Below, piece after piece: positions 62,762 through 64,000 of a DNA stretch of 64,000 nt. Within the stretch, counting starts at the first letter, position 1. The number at the start of each line of letters is the position of its first letter. The translations under genes were made by a program, and so were the position numbers. The stretch lies in contig JAHDVF020000840.1 in the NCBI GenBank assembly GCA_022606425.2, forward strand, positions 3,100,001 to 3,164,000, given 5' to 3'. The notes below the pieces were generated by a model that was not told where the DNA came from, did not search any database, and saw nothing but the letters and a program-made list of their open reading frames with translations. Origin of the DNA: Lepidostoma basale (Eukaryota; Arthropoda; Insecta; Trichoptera; Lepidostomatidae).

Positions 62762-63200
62762 AAAATAAAATTAGAAAATGTGGGTAAATAATTTACGTTT
62801 GAATTCTTTTAAACTGAGCTTTGACTAATGATTTCGTACACTCTGTGTAAGCCTCAAGGATGTTTTTTTTATTTCAAAGAAGAATAAAAACTAAAAAAAG
62901 ACAATACCTGTCAAAACGAATTTATGATAATATGTATCGGAGCAATAACATACATATTTTAACAAAGGGTAAAGCAAATCCTTGCGTTTCAACATTGTTT
63001 AAATTCACAACAAATAATAATTCAAAAATTTCAGAAAAAAAAATAAAATAAAAGAATTTTAAACATTTTGATTACAATTGAGTTGCTAATATATTATAAT
63101 AATTAAAATAAGAATATTTTGTATGAACACGGCTCCACTGATATGAATAACCATTATCATATTCATTTCATTTTATTTATTGTGTCTTGTACAATGAAAT
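62762..63200. other. Unassigned AT-rich sequence
   Basis: The 63-codon frame at 62860 is lysine and asparagine rich and has no motif. Confidence 0.3.
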
Positions 63201-63204
63201 TATT

Positions 63205-63440
63205 AATATGAATGAAATAACGTCTATTTTCTAGAAGTTTAATTATAATTGTTGAATGACATGTTTTGCCTTTCTAAGGAGTTATGAAATATCCGGAGCA
63301 GAAATTTAAGGAACGAAGAATGAAATTTAAAGAACTCGGAAAAGAAGAAAGAAATTTAATGAACTCTGTTATTTGATATTCCCTTAGAAAGGAGAAACAT
63401 GTCATTCTTATAAATTATACTAAAACTTCTTAATTATTCA
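63205..63440. repeat. P5 PLE-like inverted pair with spacer
   Basis: Left (minus): cgtctattttctagaagttt, ttgaatgacatgttttgcct, ttctaaggag. Right (plus): cccttagaaaggagaaacat, gtcattcttataaattatac, taaaacttctt. The spacer of about 90 bp is purine-rich (gaaatttaaggaacgaagaa). Confidence 0.55.
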
Positions 63441-63444
63441 TCTA

Positions 63445-63560
63445 AAATGAGCAGAAATTAGCTCATTATTATGAAGAAGGAATCGGGTCATGTCCAGGTT
63501 TGAACCTAAGAACCCTGGATCAGAAGCTAAGCGTTCCGTCCTCGAGATTCTTGACCACCT
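63445..63560 (-). repeat. SINE2, tRNA-derived
   Basis: Minus strand: tggtcaagaatctcgaggac, ggaacgcttagcttctgatc, B box ttaggttcaaacctgg, then attccttcttcataataatg. It matches 51775-51905. Confidence 0.65.
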
Positions 63561-63694
63561 ACCCAGTACATTTATAAAATATTGATTGTTATGGTTTTGA
63601 TTTTGTAAAACACCTTTATTAATTATAATCTAAACTCGATTGTTTTGTCTGATAAACAGAGATTTTATTTATATAAAAATATAAATCTTGTACT

Positions 63695-63770
63695 TGTTAC
63701 AAATTTCTTACGCCTTGCTAAGGTTTTCTCAAACAGTAGAGTTTGAGAATGCCCTCGCAAGGCGAAATAC
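63695..63770. repeat. P5-type short hairpin
   Basis: cgccttgctaaggttttctc and gagaatgccctcgcaaggcg pair around aaacagtagagttt. The right half reads GAGAATGCCCTCGCAAGGCG, AAATACATTTGAC, a diverged P5 core. Confidence 0.5.
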
Positions 63771-63819
63771 ATTTGACACAAGTATTTTTATATTTTTATG
63801 TACAACAACAACAACAACA

Positions 63820-64000
63820 ACAAACCATCACGCCATTTCCCTGGAGGGGTAGGCAGAGAGAATGGACCGCCACACTACTCTATCATGACACACCTCTCTA
63901 GATTCCTCCACATTCATATAACGGGTCATACATACACGTCGATTCTTCCGACTTCTTACATGGCCAACATTTAAAATTTGATTAATTTGGTCATGCCACG
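63820..64000 (-). pseudogene. RTE-D 3' end, cut by the window edge
   Basis: A (CAA)n tract at 63805-63822, then aaccatcacgccatttccct, catacacgtcgattcttcc and ggtcatgccacg (WHDQ) on the minus strand. The copy continues past the end of the window. Confidence 0.7.

Overview
This 64 kb window is AT-rich eukaryotic DNA, most likely from an insect. The case for an arthropod rests on its mixture of elements: RTE/BovB-like and CR1/Jockey-like non-LTR retrotransposons, tRNA-derived SINEs, TTAA-flanked piggyBac-type MITEs, hAT-type elements and abundant Penelope-like element (PLE) ends. I found no prokaryotic operons, CRISPR array or viral genome. Nearly every recognisable open frame is a 5'-truncated or broken piece of a retroelement. 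Only one short exon looks like host coding sequence: the minus-strand terminal exon at 38285-38545, 86 codons with a good splice acceptor. One GC-rich patch (about 21460-22010) could be a host promoter with a non-coding first exon.

Names used below. LINE-A has a (TGATT)n tail, LINE-B an (AAATG)n tail and LINE-C a TAATAAA-rich tail; all three share a related C-terminal reverse-transcriptase (RT) region. RTE-D has a (GTTA)n tail and ends in a conserved block containing GACGGCGTGATGG. RTE-E ends in (GAAGAA)n. RTE-F covers other RTE-like C-terminal pieces. SINE1 and SINE2 have tRNA-like A and B boxes. SINE3 is a short chimera carrying the RTE-D tail. P1 to P8 are eight families of PLE-like ends, each with a compact hammerhead-ribozyme-like core and often present as inverted pairs.

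Layout. 1-6 kb: RTE-D, a TTAA MITE, an RTE-F pseudogene, and a P5 pair split by LINE-C and SINE1. 7-16 kb: P3, P7 and P2 hairpins, a 280-codon LINE-A frame inserted in an RTE fragment, and a 451-bp long-TIR MITE. 16-21 kb: two copies of a 320-bp MITE, LINE-A copies, P6/P4 and SINE1 inside RTE-D. 21-23 kb: the GC-rich candidate first exon followed by plain AT-rich sequence. 23-31 kb: P1 and P8 hairpins, a hAT remnant holding an RTE copy with an 11-bp target-site duplication (TSD), LINE-C and small MITEs. 31-38 kb: LINE-A, LINE-B split by a 935-bp hAT-like element with 8-bp TSD, SINE2, RTE-D and SINE3. 38-48 kb: the candidate host exon, a P2 copy with two retroelement insertions, P1, paired MITEs and a 233-codon RTE frame. 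48-55 kb: a MITE with subterminal repeats, SINE3 with 12-bp TSD, and a LINE-B copy inserted in RTE-E that creates a 363-codon chimeric frame. 55.6-57.5 kb: the most complete element, a PLE with RT motifs B and C and a GIY-YIG endonuclease, bracketed by 420-bp inverted arms that each carry the hammerhead-like core. 58-64 kb: RTE-E copies with perfect TSDs, RTE-D pieces and P5 hairpins.

The strongest lead is the PLE system as a whole: at least eight diverged families keep the same small core (CTGANGA plus one base, a stem, GAAAC, a short stem, usually GTC) while the rest of their sequence differs, and most are arranged as head-to-head inverted pairs. Ribozymes in PLEs are known; the extra base, the family diversity and the hairpin arrangement deserve testing.
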